Assembly: GCA_016928075.1 (NCBI GenBank)
Contig: JAFGLJ010000028.1
Coordinates: forward strand, 17,490-81,489
Direction of reading: 5' to 3'
Source of the DNA: Bacteroidales bacterium
Lineage (GTDB): Bacteria > Bacteroidota > Bacteroidia > Bacteroidales > VadinHA17
Length of the DNA: 64,000 nucleotides
The position numbers and the translations under genes were made by a program. This document shows, in pieces, positions 18,092 through 27,632 of this stretch. The notes under the pieces are model-generated. The model was not told where the DNA came from, made no database searches, and was given only the letters and a program-made list of their open reading frames with translations. Numbering within the stretch: the first letter of the stretch is position 1; the number at the start of each line of letters is the position of its first letter.

Positions 18092-19338
18092 TGAAAAGAA
18101 TTTCAAGACTCTATCGTAAATACCGGGCACTCTCCCTTGGTACAAGAATAATGATTTTTATGGGTATCGGTACAATTGCCGGAGTTATATTCGGGGAGGA
18201 TGCCGTAGCAGTACAACCTATTGGTGACCTTTTTATAAAACTCCTGATGCTGGCCGCTATTCCCCTTGTATTTTTCAATTTATTGAACGGACTGGCGGGA
18301 TTAAGCGACATTAAAAGCCTGGGACGCATTACTGTAAAAATAGGATTATTCTATGCAGGCACATCCACACTATCATTTGTACTGGGTTATTTTACTATGA
18401 ATACTCTTGAACCAGGCAAAGGATTTAATCTTAACAGTGCCCCTCCTGAGGATATTGGAGAAATGCCTAATGTTATTGATATGCTGCTGGACATGATCCC
18501 TGATAATGTTTTCAAATCCTTTGCGGAAGCCAACATGGTCCAGATAGTCATTTTTGCAGTATTACTAGGTATCACTATTCTTACACTGCCAAAAGATATA
18601 AAAAGACCTATTGTGAAAGGATTGGAAGTACTTTCACGATTGTTTCGCGAACTTGTTTCTCTTGTTCTGGAAGTTAGTCCCCTCGGTATTGGAGCATTGA
18701 TGGCTGCAACTTTCGGAGTATATGGATCCAAAATGTTTGGGCCACTTGCTTTTTTCTTAGGGGGTGTGTGGGGGACACAACTGGTGATGATGGGGGTATT
18801 TCTGATATTATTGTTCCTGTTCACCAGGATGACACCGGGTAAGTTCTTTAACAGAACAGGAACTTTGTATGCTACAGCCGTAGCAACATGCAGTAGCTGG
18901 GCCTGCCTGGCTGTGGGCCTGGAGCTGGCAGAGAAAAAACTTCATCTGCCAAAGCATATATATTCTTTCACCCTGCCACTCGGCATCCAGTTAAATAAGA
19001 ACGGTACAGCAATAATGCTTATAGGAGTATTGCTATTTACAGCTCAGGCTTCAGGTATTACATTTGATCCGGCATCAGTAGTAACAATAATTCTGATTGG
19101 TTTACTTCTGGAGACAGGATCAGGAGGAATACCGGGGGGAGGACTGGTGATAGCACTTATTTTTGTCAAGGCTTTTAACCTCCCACTTGAAATTGCAGCG
19201 ATAGTAGGAGGTATATACAGGCTTGTAGATATGGGTAACACTACCATAAACGTAATGGGGGATATGGTAGGAACAATTATCGTTTCAAATTCGGAAGAGA
19301 AACGTTTGCAGAGAAAAAGTATAAAGGAAAGTGAATAA
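18091..19338 (+). CDS. Dicarboxylate/amino acid:cation symporter (DAACS family)
   Basis: 415 residues from the ATG at 18091, which overlaps the preceding TGA by one base; a TTG one codon upstream is not needed. Eight or more membrane segments with the family signatures: PLGIQLNKNGTAIM, near the serine-rich reentrant loop (TAVATCSSWACLAVG), and GGIPGGG plus the late DMGNTTINVMGD, where Asp and Asn build the cation and substrate sites. The NTTINV stretch corresponds to the R/T-containing TM8 of GltPh/DctA. It imports glutamate, aspartate, serine/threonine or C4-dicarboxylates with Na+ or H+ across the inner membrane, consistent with a peptide-degrading locus. Confidence 0.92.
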   Translation: MKRISRLYRKYRALSLGTRIMIFMGIGTIAGVIFGEDAVAVQPIGDLFIKLLMLAAIPLVFFNLLNGLAGLSDIKSLGRITVKIGLFYAGTSTLSFVLGYFTMNTLEPGKGFNLNSAPPEDIGEMPNVIDMLLDMIPDNVFKSFAEANMVQIVIFAVLLGITILTLPKDIKRPIVKGLEVLSRLFRELVSLVLEVSPLGIGALMAATFGVYGSKMFGPLAFFLGGVWGTQLVMMGVFLILLFLFTRMTPGKFFNRTGTLYATAVATCSSWACLAVGLELAEKKLHLPKHIYSFTLPLGIQLNKNGTAIMLIGVLLFTAQASGITFDPASVVTIILIGLLLETGSGGIPGGGLVIALIFVKAFNLPLEIAAIVGGIYRLVDMGNTTINVMGDMVGTIIVSNSEEKRLQRKSIKESE

Positions 19339-19356
19339 AAAATAATTTCTGGAGAT

Positions 19357-22305
19357 ATGAAAAATATAATTTACCTGGCAACTATATTTTTATTGCTTAT
19401 TTACCCTCATGATTCTTATACTCAGCCTGTGTCCTCACCACAGAATACTCCTCGTGGAGAAGAAATGGTTGTTCAATATGGTGAACCTTTACAATACCGG
19501 TGTATCGGCCCTTCACGTGGTGGACGTGTAACAGCAGTTTCAGGGGTGCCTGGTCAGGCAGGTATCTTTTATATGGGTGCAACCGGAGGTGGCCTATGGA
19601 AAACCACTGATTACGGAATCCACTGGAAAAATATCTCAGACGGATATTTAGCTACTCCTTCAATCGGAGCAATTGCGGTGAGTGAAAAAAATCCGGATAT
19701 TGTCTATGTTGGAACAGGTTCGGATGCAATCAGGAGTAATGTTATTGTTGGTAAGGGAGTTTACAAGAGCAAGGATGCAGGTAATACTTGGATTTTCTGT
19801 GGTTTAAAGGATGCAGGGCAGATTGGATCATTACTTGTTCACCCTGATAATTCTGATAGAGTTTATGCTGCTGTGATTGGTCAACCCTTCAGAAAGTCTG
19901 AAATGAGGGGAATCTATCAAACATTGGACGGTGGAACAACATGGAAGAACATCTTTTTTCTTTCAGATTCCGTTGGTGCACTCGACCTTGAATTTGCACC
20001 AGGCAATCCGGATATAATATATGCTACCATGTGGCGTGCTGAACGTAAACCATGGACAATAATCAGTGGGGGTGCAGAAGATGGCTTTTACAAAACTACC
20101 GATGGAGGATTAAACTGGGAAAAAAAGACAGATGGATTACCTCAAGGTTTGATCGGTAAAGCAGACCTTGCAGTAAGTGCAGCTATGCCTTCAAGGGTAT
20201 GGGCTCAGGTACAGGCTTCCGGAGGGGAAGAGGGATTGTACAGATCGGACGATTTTGGAGAGACATGGACCAGGGTGATAATGCCTGCTGCAACCCACAA
20301 AAGCATTATGTACAGGCCATTTTATTTTACAAACCTTACCGCAGACCCTAATGATGCGGATAGAATATGGGCGGGTACAAAAATATTCTGGAATTCGAAG
20401 GATGGCGGAAAAACCTGGAGCAAAGTACCGGTAACGCATTCGGATCATCACGATCTCTGGATTGATCCCAATAATCCGGAAATTATGATTGAAGGAAATG
20501 ATGGAGGGGCAGCTGTAAGCAGGGATGGAGGGGAAAACTGGTCAACACTATTTAATCAGCCAACAGCAGAACTCTACAGTTGCGATGTTGACGACCAGTA
20601 CCCATACTACCTCTATTCAGGCCAGCAGGATAACACTACAATAAGGATTCCAAGCAGGCAACCTTATCTTGATGTGTTAACCAGCAATGATAATCATGGA
20701 TTGAATGAATTGATGTACTGGGAGGATATGGGAGGATGTGAGACAGGCCCAGTTGTACCTAAACCTGGAAATCCTGATATAATATATGCAAATTGTAAAG
20801 GACAATTTACGCTATATAATGTCAATCTCGGCATTGAGCATCATTACTATGTTGGTGCAGAAAGCCTCTATGGGAACCATCCTGATGATATAACATACAG
20901 GTTCCAGAGGGTAACTCCGGTAGAGGTATCTCCTCATAATCCGGAGGTTGTTTATTATGGTTCCCAGCATGTCCACAGGACTGATAACGGGGGGAAAGAA
21001 TGGCAAACCATTTCTCCTGACCTGACAGCAAACAGGAAAGAATACAGAATGAGAAGCGGTGGACCAATTGATGAGGATATCTCCGGCGAAGAATATTATG
21101 CTGTACTTTATGCAATAGAAGAATCACCAATAGAAAAGGGTGTTATATGGACAGGATCCAATGATGGTTTATTTTATATTACCAGGGATGGAGGACAATC
21201 ATGGAAGAATGTAACTCCTGCTATGCCTGAAGGGGGCAGGGTTTCGAACATAGAGGCTTCACCACATAATCCTGGAAGAGCATTCTATGCGGTATACCGG
21301 GATTACCTAGGGGATGACAGGCCATATATATATGTTACTGACAATTACGGTGAAAACTGGACACTTCTGACCGATGGTAAAAATGGTATCCCTCCTGATT
21401 TCCCAACGCGTGTTGTCAGGGAAGATACTCAAAGGGAGGGACTACTTTTCGCTGGGACAGAATTTGGAATTTATTTTTCAGTCAATATGGGTAAGCAATG
21501 GCACTCGCTGCAACGTAATCTGCCGGTTGTCCCGGTGACAGATATCAGGATCATAAGGGATGATCTTGCTCTTTCAACATTGGGACGCTCTTTCTGGATA
21601 CTTGATGATATCTCTGTCCTGAGACATATTGAAGAAGATTATAATCCATCATTTAAACTTTTTAAACCCCGTAATACAATCGGATATGAACAAAGGATCT
21701 TCTTCATCATCCCAGATGACATGTCTGACAAGAGAATAAACCTGGAAATACTGAAAGGAGACAATTCCGTAATCAATGATGATTTCAACACAGCAGATTT
21801 AATTGCTGATGATCTGGGATTTTATATGGTGCAGTGGAATCTTCATCACTATCTGAAGGAGGGCAATGAATATATCGAGGGTCCTTTTGTTTCGCCTGGT
21901 GAATATACAGTGATGATTAGCTGGAACGGTCAAACAGTGGAAGAAAACTTTCAATACCTGATAAATCCGGAGCTGGAAATTCTTGGCACCTGTGAGAAAG
22001 ACCTGGTTGAGCAGGAAGAACTGGCACTTGAAGTAGCCAGGCTCTGTATTGAAATAAGGAAGGAAATCTCAGTTACAAAAGAAGAGATTGACAAAACAAA
22101 AAATAAAAAGAATATAGAATACCTGAACAAAAAGCTGTCATTGCTTGAAAAAGGACCTGCCAGATATGACCAGCCAATGCTGATTGATCATGCTGAGTAC
22201 CTTCTCGAAATGATAAGCCATACACCTCAGAAAGTGGGACGTGATGCTTTTGCAAGATTTTCAGTTTTAAAGGAGCAGTTTGATAAGCTAAAAGAAAGCA
22301 AATAA
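19357..22305 (+). CDS. Exported sortilin/VPS10-like BNR-repeat beta-propeller protein
   Basis: 982 residues, signal peptide (MKNIIYLATIFLLLIYPHDSYT). Many BNR-type blades with S/T-x-D-G-G-x-T/N-W: KTTDYGIHWKN, KSKDAGNTWIF, QTLDGGTTWKN, KTTDGGLNWEK, NSKDGGKTWSK, SRDGGENWST, ITRDGGQSWKN. These form one or two beta-propellers over residues about 30-780; the rest (about 790-982) is a beta domain then a charged coiled-coil tail (ITKEEIDKTKNKKN). Proteins of this kind are common beside peptidases in Bacteroidota and are annotated as glycosyl hydrolase/sortilin-like, but no catalytic residues can be assigned. Likely periplasmic or surface binding protein of the locus. Confidence 0.8.
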   Translation: MKNIIYLATIFLLLIYPHDSYTQPVSSPQNTPRGEEMVVQYGEPLQYRCIGPSRGGRVTAVSGVPGQAGIFYMGATGGGLWKTTDYGIHWKNISDGYLATPSIGAIAVSEKNPDIVYVGTGSDAIRSNVIVGKGVYKSKDAGNTWIFCGLKDAGQIGSLLVHPDNSDRVYAAVIGQPFRKSEMRGIYQTLDGGTTWKNIFFLSDSVGALDLEFAPGNPDIIYATMWRAERKPWTIISGGAEDGFYKTTDGGLNWEKKTDGLPQGLIGKADLAVSAAMPSRVWAQVQASGGEEGLYRSDDFGETWTRVIMPAATHKSIMYRPFYFTNLTADPNDADRIWAGTKIFWNSKDGGKTWSKVPVTHSDHHDLWIDPNNPEIMIEGNDGGAAVSRDGGENWSTLFNQPTAELYSCDVDDQYPYYLYSGQQDNTTIRIPSRQPYLDVLTSNDNHGLNELMYWEDMGGCETGPVVPKPGNPDIIYANCKGQFTLYNVNLGIEHHYYVGAESLYGNHPDDITYRFQRVTPVEVSPHNPEVVYYGSQHVHRTDNGGKEWQTISPDLTANRKEYRMRSGGPIDEDISGEEYYAVLYAIEESPIEKGVIWTGSNDGLFYITRDGGQSWKNVTPAMPEGGRVSNIEASPHNPGRAFYAVYRDYLGDDRPYIYVTDNYGENWTLLTDGKNGIPPDFPTRVVREDTQREGLLFAGTEFGIYFSVNMGKQWHSLQRNLPVVPVTDIRIIRDDLALSTLGRSFWILDDISVLRHIEEDYNPSFKLFKPRNTIGYEQRIFFIIPDDMSDKRINLEILKGDNSVINDDFNTADLIADDLGFYMVQWNLHHYLKEGNEYIEGPFVSPGEYTVMISWNGQTVEENFQYLINPELEILGTCEKDLVEQEELALEVARLCIEIRKEISVTKEEIDKTKNKKNIEYLNKKLSLLEKGPARYDQPMLIDHAEYLLEMISHTPQKVGRDAFARFSVLKEQFDKLKESK

Positions 22306-22321
22306 TCTTATTATATCAGGA

Positions 22322-23512
22322 ATGAAGGAATATCCGTATAAAAGCCAGGTCCTTGAGAAGCTTGGTGTCAGATCCTGTATTAATGCCCGCAACTGGTCTA
22401 CAAATATTGGAGGTAACTGGATTGATGACCGGGTGCTGGATGCAATGAATGAGGTTGCGAGAACCTTTGTTGACATGCATGAATTATTTGCCAAAACTGA
22501 TCAAAAGGTGGCAGCGTTATGTGAAACAGAGGAAGCTCATATAACAAGTGGTGCAGGCGGAGCAATTGAACTGGCTGTTGCAGGCTGCATGGCTGGGAAC
22601 AACTATGGACTATGGAGCAGACTTCCACATACTGAAAATATGCCCAATGAAATCCTTCTGCATCGGGGGCACTACATTAATTATACTCCCCAGTGGATAG
22701 CTTCAGGTGCAAAAGCGGTTGAGTTTGGGATTGCAGGAACATTGAAATCCTCAAAGAGAGAGCTCGAAGGAGCAATTACAGAGAAAACATGTTGCATCTC
22801 ATATACCTTCTCCTATAATAATGTACCACGCGGTTATCTACCATTTGAGGAGGTAGTTGAGATCGCCGGGAAATATGATTTACCAGTAGTGGTTGATGCA
22901 GCATCTGAACTCCCCCCTGTCGGTAACTTGAAAAAATTCATAGCAATGGGTGCGGATATTGTATGCTTCAGTGGAGGGAAAGCCGTAAGAGCACCTAATA
23001 ATACAGGTTTCATGATTGGTAAAGGGAAGGGAGCAGAAATCATCAAAGGAATCCGTGATCATTCATTTCCCCATCCTGGTTGGGGCCGCGGACACAAAGT
23101 AAGCAAGGAGCAGATTGTTGGGTTGGCGGTAGCTCTGGAAATATTTACCCAGGAGGGAGATCAGCTGTATGACCAGCAACGGAAACTTGCAGAATATCTA
23201 CAGACTGAACTTCATAAAATTCCTGGATTATCAGTATCCATTATCCCGAATGATGGAATTTCCTACGAACACCTTATGATGCCTCATGTGCCAAGGGTGT
23301 TGATGGAATGGGATAGGGGAAAAATAGGCTTCAATGCAGAAGACCTGGATCGTTTCATGACAGAGGATGACCCTCCAATATTTTTGCGTAATATCCATTA
23401 TTTTAATTATTACAGCAATCGTGAATGGCGAATGATTGATACTTTTTTCCTCAGATCTCCTGAAGAGGAGATTATTGTCGAAAGATTAAATAAGTACTTC
23501 AGGAAAGTGTGA
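22322..23512 (+). CDS. SelA-like PLP enzyme (aminotransferase-fold lyase)
   Basis: 396 residues, fold-type I PLP protein of the SelA/DUF-type group that includes D-glucosaminate-6-phosphate ammonia-lyase. CFSGGKAVRAPNNTG carries the PLP lysine K220; VVVDAASELPP holds the Asp for the pyridine nitrogen; TSGAGGAIELAVAGC is the phosphate loop. It lacks the N-terminal tRNA-binding region of true selenocysteine synthase and there is no selB, selD or tRNA-Sec here, so it is not selA. Probably an amino-acid or amino-sugar lyase/racemase acting with the neighbouring aminotransferase. It follows the BNR gene by 16 nt. Confidence 0.82.
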   Translation: MKEYPYKSQVLEKLGVRSCINARNWSTNIGGNWIDDRVLDAMNEVARTFVDMHELFAKTDQKVAALCETEEAHITSGAGGAIELAVAGCMAGNNYGLWSRLPHTENMPNEILLHRGHYINYTPQWIASGAKAVEFGIAGTLKSSKRELEGAITEKTCCISYTFSYNNVPRGYLPFEEVVEIAGKYDLPVVVDAASELPPVGNLKKFIAMGADIVCFSGGKAVRAPNNTGFMIGKGKGAEIIKGIRDHSFPHPGWGRGHKVSKEQIVGLAVALEIFTQEGDQLYDQQRKLAEYLQTELHKIPGLSVSIIPNDGISYEHLMMPHVPRVLMEWDRGKIGFNAEDLDRFMTEDDPPIFLRNIHYFNYYSNREWRMIDTFFLRSPEEEIIVERLNKYFRKV

Positions 23513-23517
23513 AATAA

Positions 23518-23655
23518 TTGAATTCTATTGCCCTGAAAGGCGAGGATGAATGGAAACCGAACAGAAAAATCAGCCATACCCGGTGGATAGGAACCGATGG
23601 TTCAGGACAGGTCAGGTTAATTAACTTTCCTCAAGGAGAGCAAAATCCAGTGTAA
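23518..23655 (+). pseudogene. Short coding remnant of unknown origin
   Basis: A 45-codon open stretch without an ATG (first codon TTG) in the 246-nt gap after the SelA-like gene reads like real protein (GEDEWKPNRKISHTRWIG, then VRLINFP). It may be the tail of a deleted gene. I cannot assign the family. Confidence 0.3.
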
Positions 23656-23722
23656 TCACCTGATGTGATGTTGATAGCATTCATCTCCATAGCAGGGTAG
23701 TGCAAAAATTCCCATGCATTCA

Positions 23723-23742
23723 TCCTCCTGGGAAAAGGAGGA
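23723..23742 (+). other. Short hairpin upstream of the TPR lipoprotein gene
   Basis: TCCTCCT (23723-23729) and AGGAGGA (23736-23742) form a perfect 7-bp stem with loop GGGAAA, 16 nt before the next ATG. The right arm contains a strong anti-Shine-Dalgarno-binding sequence (AGGAGG), so the stem could mask it; alternatively it is a weak terminator for the upstream genes. Confidence 0.35.
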
Positions 23743-23758
23743 GTAAAATAGAAAGAGT

Positions 23759-25264
23759 ATGTTTAGATTTCCTATTAACCTGATGATTCTTTTATCCTTA
23801 GCAATAATATTTTGTTGCACATGCAACAAACATGGCGAATCATATACAATAGCCAAAATAGCGGTTTTGCCTATCTCTTCTATCAATCAAGATACCCTTT
23901 ACAAGCATATCGGGGAAGGCCTGACCTATGATCTGATATCTTGGTTGTCCTGCCAGAAGGAATTGAGCGTAAGGTCACTTGGTTCTGTGAAAAACATTGA
24001 TATCACTGGATTGAAACATTCTGAACTAAGAAATAAACTGGATATAGAGTACCTGGCTGAGGGGAAGTATGAAATAAATAATGATAGTCTTATGCTGGAT
24101 CTGGAATTGATCAATTTCCCTGAAGGTAATATAATCCGTACTATGAATTTTATAATTTCCATAGAGTCACTGAGCAGACTGCCGGGAATTGTCGCGAGGG
24201 AGATTGTTTCTGAGATGAGCATAAAGCCGGACAGGGCAATAAACAGAAAACCATCAACGGATGTGTCGACAGATTCGGATGCATACCAGCTTTATCTTAA
24301 AGCAGTTGCAGCCGACCTTAAAAATGCTGGTGACTGGATTAAATGCATTACACTTCTGGAACAGTCAGTGAAGAAAGATTCTATGTTTAAACCTGCCTGG
24401 ACCTACCTGGGACATTCCTGCCTGGAATACTCAGGTCTTGTGGGAGGAGAGGAGGGATTTTACTACAGGGCTGAAGAAAGCCTCGTCAGGGCTCTTGAGC
24501 TTAATGAAGAATCTCCGGATGCAATTTATTACCTGGCTTCACTTTATGCCAAAACCGGCAAATCAGAATCATCTCTCAAACTATTTTCGGGTGGATCAAA
24601 GATGTATCCCGGCTACTCACCCTTTTTTTCAGGCCTTGGTTATATTAACCGGTATGCCGGGAAAATGGAGGGATCAATAGAGGCGTATCGTAAATCACAG
24701 ATTCTTGACTCAAGCCTGGCAAATCTTGTGAGCAGCCAGATGCAAATCTTGAAATCACAGATCTATTTGGGAAATTATACCGCTGCCAGATTATCTTTTG
24801 AGGAAGTATGTAACAATTTAAATGCCCTGGGCGAAAAGCCGGATGAAAAGCAACTTTTTTATGCCGGTGTTATTCATATGTACATGAAAGACACTCTCAC
24901 GGCGATTCAACTTTTTGATTCAGCTTCGGTTGCAGACCCTGTAAGTGTCTGGACAAAATTTGGCCAGTCCTATAAAGCTGCACTCACCGGCGATGGAGTA
25001 GAACTGTCTGACCTGATACATTCACTCGAATCAAGAGGTATTGTGGATGGTGAACGCAGGTACAGGATGGTACATTTCTATACCATGGCCGGTAATTATA
25101 CCAAAGCATTGAATCATCTGAAAGCATCAATAAATGCCGGATTCTTCAATTACCCTTATATAATAAGTGATCCGCTGACTGCAAGGCTGAGGGAGGTGGG
25201 TGAATTTCGGGTTGTTGCCGATGAGGCTGCAAAACGGTATAAATCCTTTAGTGTAAAGCAATAA
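23759..25264 (+). CDS. TPR lipoprotein with TolB-N/FlgO-like N-terminal domain
   Basis: 501 residues. Signal peptide with CCTCNK near residue 20, so probably lipidated. Residues about 30-155 (IAVLPISSINQDTLYKHIGEGLTYDLISWL then VRSLGSV and YLAEGKYEINND) match the TolB-amino-terminal/FlgO-like alpha/beta domain found in many tetratricopeptide regulators and adenylate-cyclase-linked proteins. Residues about 180-480 are TPR-like helical hairpins (AWTYLGHSCLEYSGL, AIYYLASLYAKTGKSESSLK, AVADPVSVW). Probably a periplasmic scaffold or sensor in the peptide locus. Its own promoter may lie in the 246-nt gap upstream. Confidence 0.65.
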   Translation: MFRFPINLMILLSLAIIFCCTCNKHGESYTIAKIAVLPISSINQDTLYKHIGEGLTYDLISWLSCQKELSVRSLGSVKNIDITGLKHSELRNKLDIEYLAEGKYEINNDSLMLDLELINFPEGNIIRTMNFIISIESLSRLPGIVAREIVSEMSIKPDRAINRKPSTDVSTDSDAYQLYLKAVAADLKNAGDWIKCITLLEQSVKKDSMFKPAWTYLGHSCLEYSGLVGGEEGFYYRAEESLVRALELNEESPDAIYYLASLYAKTGKSESSLKLFSGGSKMYPGYSPFFSGLGYINRYAGKMEGSIEAYRKSQILDSSLANLVSSQMQILKSQIYLGNYTAARLSFEEVCNNLNALGEKPDEKQLFYAGVIHMYMKDTLTAIQLFDSASVADPVSVWTKFGQSYKAALTGDGVELSDLIHSLESRGIVDGERRYRMVHFYTMAGNYTKALNHLKASINAGFFNYPYIISDPLTARLREVGEFRVVADEAAKRYKSFSVKQ

Positions 25265-25293
25265 AATGATTTTATAAAATTTCTTGAAAAAAC

Positions 25294-26397
25294 ATGAAGA
25301 TGAAAAGAATTTTCAACAGAAGAACATCGGGGTTAGTATTTAAACTAGTTAGGATGTTTATAATATGCCTGGTTTCACTCTTTTGCCTGTTATTCTGCTC
25401 TAAACCATCGGACAGACAGAAAGATGCCAGCACCTATGCTATTGTTATACATGGTGGTGCGGGAGTAAGGTACAGAGAGGAGATGACATCCGAACTTGAA
25501 AAAGAGTACCTGGTTGAACTTGAAAAATCGCTCATGGCGGGATATGAAATACTTGCAGGAGGAGGCAACAGTGTTGCTGCCGTTGAAGCAGCAATCAGGG
25601 TAATGGAAGACTCACCTCTTTTTAATGCCGGTAAGGGTGCCAGTTTTACCCGGGATGGAATAAATGAACTGGATGCATCTATTATGAACGGGAATACACT
25701 ACGTGCTGGAGGGGTGGGTGCCGTTCGAAGTGTAAAAAATCCTATAAGCCTGGCAAGATTGGTCATGGAAGAGTCCCCGCATGTATTGCTTGTAGGTCAG
25801 GGTGCTCTTGCATTTGCAAAAGAGATGAACGCTGAAATCATGCCTGATGAATATTTCTTTACTGAACGACAATGGAATTCACTTCAGAGAAGACTGAAAG
25901 AAGATATACCCTATGGAGGGATGCTTCCGCCTGAAAAGAATGATTCGGTGACATCTGGTAAATCATACGGAAATGAAGACCTGTATGAAACTGTAGGTGC
26001 GGTTGCCCTGGATAAAGATGGGAATCTGGCTGCAGGAACTTCCACAGGTGGGCGTGTCAAGAAAAGACCCGGCAGGGTGGGTGATTCTCCTATTATTGGG
26101 GCCAGTACTTATGCAAATAATAAAACATGTGCCGTTTCGACAACAGGGCTTGGTGAAAAGCACATGGTGTTACTAACCGGCAAAGAGATCTCTTCCCTCC
26201 TGGACCATAAAGGACTTCAATTAAAGGATGCAGTTCATGATGTGATTTTAAAGCAGCTTGTCAGCATAGGCGGCGAAGGAGGAGCCATTTCAATTGATAA
26301 ACAGGGAAATATAGCATGGGCATTTACCGGTAATGGTATGTATCGGGGTTTTGTAAAACCGGATGGTAAGTTCGTTATAAAAATATATGAAGACTAG
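25294..26397 (+). CDS. Isoaspartyl peptidase / L-asparaginase (Ntn, T2 family)
   Basis: 367 residues, N-terminal membrane or lipoprotein-like segment (LFCLLFCSKPS) so exported. VIHGGAG opens the family core, FNAGKGASFTRDGINELDASIM is the glycine-rich substrate strand, and ETVGAVALDKDGNLAAGTSTGG contains the autoprocessing site with nucleophile T233. STTGLGEK in the beta chain is also conserved. It hydrolyses beta-aspartyl dipeptides or asparagine after self-cleavage into alpha and beta subunits. It belongs with the peptide-degrading genes upstream and 38 nt before the M14 remnant. A second ATG two codons in (25300) is equally possible. Confidence 0.92.
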   Translation: MKMKRIFNRRTSGLVFKLVRMFIICLVSLFCLLFCSKPSDRQKDASTYAIVIHGGAGVRYREEMTSELEKEYLVELEKSLMAGYEILAGGGNSVAAVEAAIRVMEDSPLFNAGKGASFTRDGINELDASIMNGNTLRAGGVGAVRSVKNPISLARLVMEESPHVLLVGQGALAFAKEMNAEIMPDEYFFTERQWNSLQRRLKEDIPYGGMLPPEKNDSVTSGKSYGNEDLYETVGAVALDKDGNLAAGTSTGGRVKKRPGRVGDSPIIGASTYANNKTCAVSTTGLGEKHMVLLTGKEISSLLDHKGLQLKDAVHDVILKQLVSIGGEGGAISIDKQGNIAWAFTGNGMYRGFVKPDGKFVIKIYED

Positions 26398-26434
26398 AAA
26401 CCTGATTAAATAACAAATAATTTATACCTATAAA

Positions 26435-27088
26435 ATGAAAATTGCCAATGTTCTGAAAACCGGGCTTATAATAATTATTTTAAGCAAGTACAACTTCCTC
26501 TCCGGACAGGAGATTCTATCTCCATCCTGATTTTTCGGTCATGAAATGGGGGCTGATTATAAACTGGTGCTTTATGATGACCTGATTGGGTATTATTATC
26601 ATCTGGATAAACACTCAGAAAGGATCCGGTTTCGGGATGTTGGAAAAACAACAAAAGGGCGGTCCTTGCTCCTGTTGGGATTTCAAACCCTACCAACATT
26701 CAAAACCTGGCCAAACATCAAGAGGCCCAGAATGCAATTGCTGATCCAAGGCTTATTACCAGTGAAGAGGGAAATAATCGCCTTATTCATGACAGCAGGA
26801 TAGTGGTATGGATCAATTGTCAGCTGCATTCAACTGAAGCGGCAGCCAGCCAGATGGCTCCTGAACTGGCGTATGACCTGGTTACCGGTAAGACTCCTGA
26901 GATAGAATCTGCTTGAGAGCGGATGGATTCGTGGTGCAAACCTTATTGAAGGCCAATCCGCAATACTTGAAATCAAACAAGGGCAGGGTAAGATTGTACT
27001 ACTTGGTTTCAGAGTACAGCACAGGACGCAGACGCATTCAACATTCCGTATTCTCTTTAATGCAATTCACCTCAGTACATTTGATTAA
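26435..27088 (+). pseudogene. Decayed M14 zinc carboxypeptidase
   Basis: Starts with a clean ATG and signal peptide (MKIANVLKTGLIIIILSKYN) then an in-frame TGA at 26528-26530, after which FFGHEMGADYKL continues in the same frame. A frameshift near 26680 moves the reading to ISNPTNIQNLAKH and on to WINCQLHSTEAAASQMAPELAYDL, the HxxE zinc motif of exported M14 peptidases. At about 26915 the frame jumps to SGWIRGANLIEG ... QHRTQTHSTFRILFNA, which is the extreme C-terminus of the same family. So most of the enzyme (several hundred codons) is deleted, besides one nonsense and one frameshift. A once complete peptidase closed the operon and has been lost. Confidence 0.8.
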
Positions 27089-27193
27089 TAAAAATGAATA
27101 TTATGGACGAGAATATTGTTATTGATATTCGTCCTGTTGTCATGATATCAGAATATATAGTTAAAAATTCCTTTCTCGGGTAGTAGTATTTTA

Positions 27194-27523
27194 TTAAAAG
27201 ATCTTAGCCAGGTAATACATTATCCCTGCCAGGAATAAAATACTAATTATCAGCGCTTCTGTCCTTCGCTCTCCTTTTGTTACCCTCTGATACCAGTAAT
27301 AACTGTTTGGAATAAGGCCAATGGTTATTATTGCAACCAGTAAGAATGTATCTGACGGGAGAAAAACGTAGCAGATAAAAAATGCAAGAATTGTCAGGTA
27401 TGATAATATAGCTGCTATAGTAATATTCTCTGATTGAATAAATTGCAAATTTCTCAGGATATCAAGGATAACCAGGAGAATTATTATGATTAATAAAATT
27501 ATGTTAACGCTGAATCCTGCCAT
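27194..27523 (-). CDS. Small four-TM membrane protein
   Basis: 109 residues with hydrophobic segments at about 6-22, 35-55, 60-75 and 90-107 and the short positive loop QRVTKGERR. No family recognised. It stands alone, convergent with the decayed M14 gene and divergent from the M49-like gene. The clean ATG and hydrophobic pattern support a real gene, but nothing indicates function. Confidence 0.5.
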   Translation of the reverse strand: MAGFSVNIILLIIIILLVILDILRNLQFIQSENITIAAILSYLTILAFFICYVFLPSDTFLLVAIITIGLIPNSYYWYQRVTKGERRTEALIISILFLAGIMYYLAKIF

Positions 27524-27597
27524 GGGATAGTTAGTTGATTAGAATAGCCTACTAAATATAGCATATTTCCCAGAATAGGGCAATAACTGTAATATAT

Positions 27598-27632
27598 GCA
27601 GGGAGCAGGGAGCAGGGAGCAGGGGGCAGGGA
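27598..27632. repeat. GGGAGCA heptamer tandem repeat, copy 1
   Basis: About four and a half units of GGGAGCA with one variant (GGGGGCA), in a gap between divergent genes. The same heptamer occurs at 29413-29445 and, inverted, at 42350-42403. Confidence 0.9.

Noticed and set aside
26528..26530. In-frame TGA in the M14 gene read as selenocysteine, given the SelA-like gene nearby
   Set aside because: The gene also has a frameshift and a large deletion, no SECIS-like hairpin or Cys at that place in the family, and the SelA-like protein is not a true SelA.
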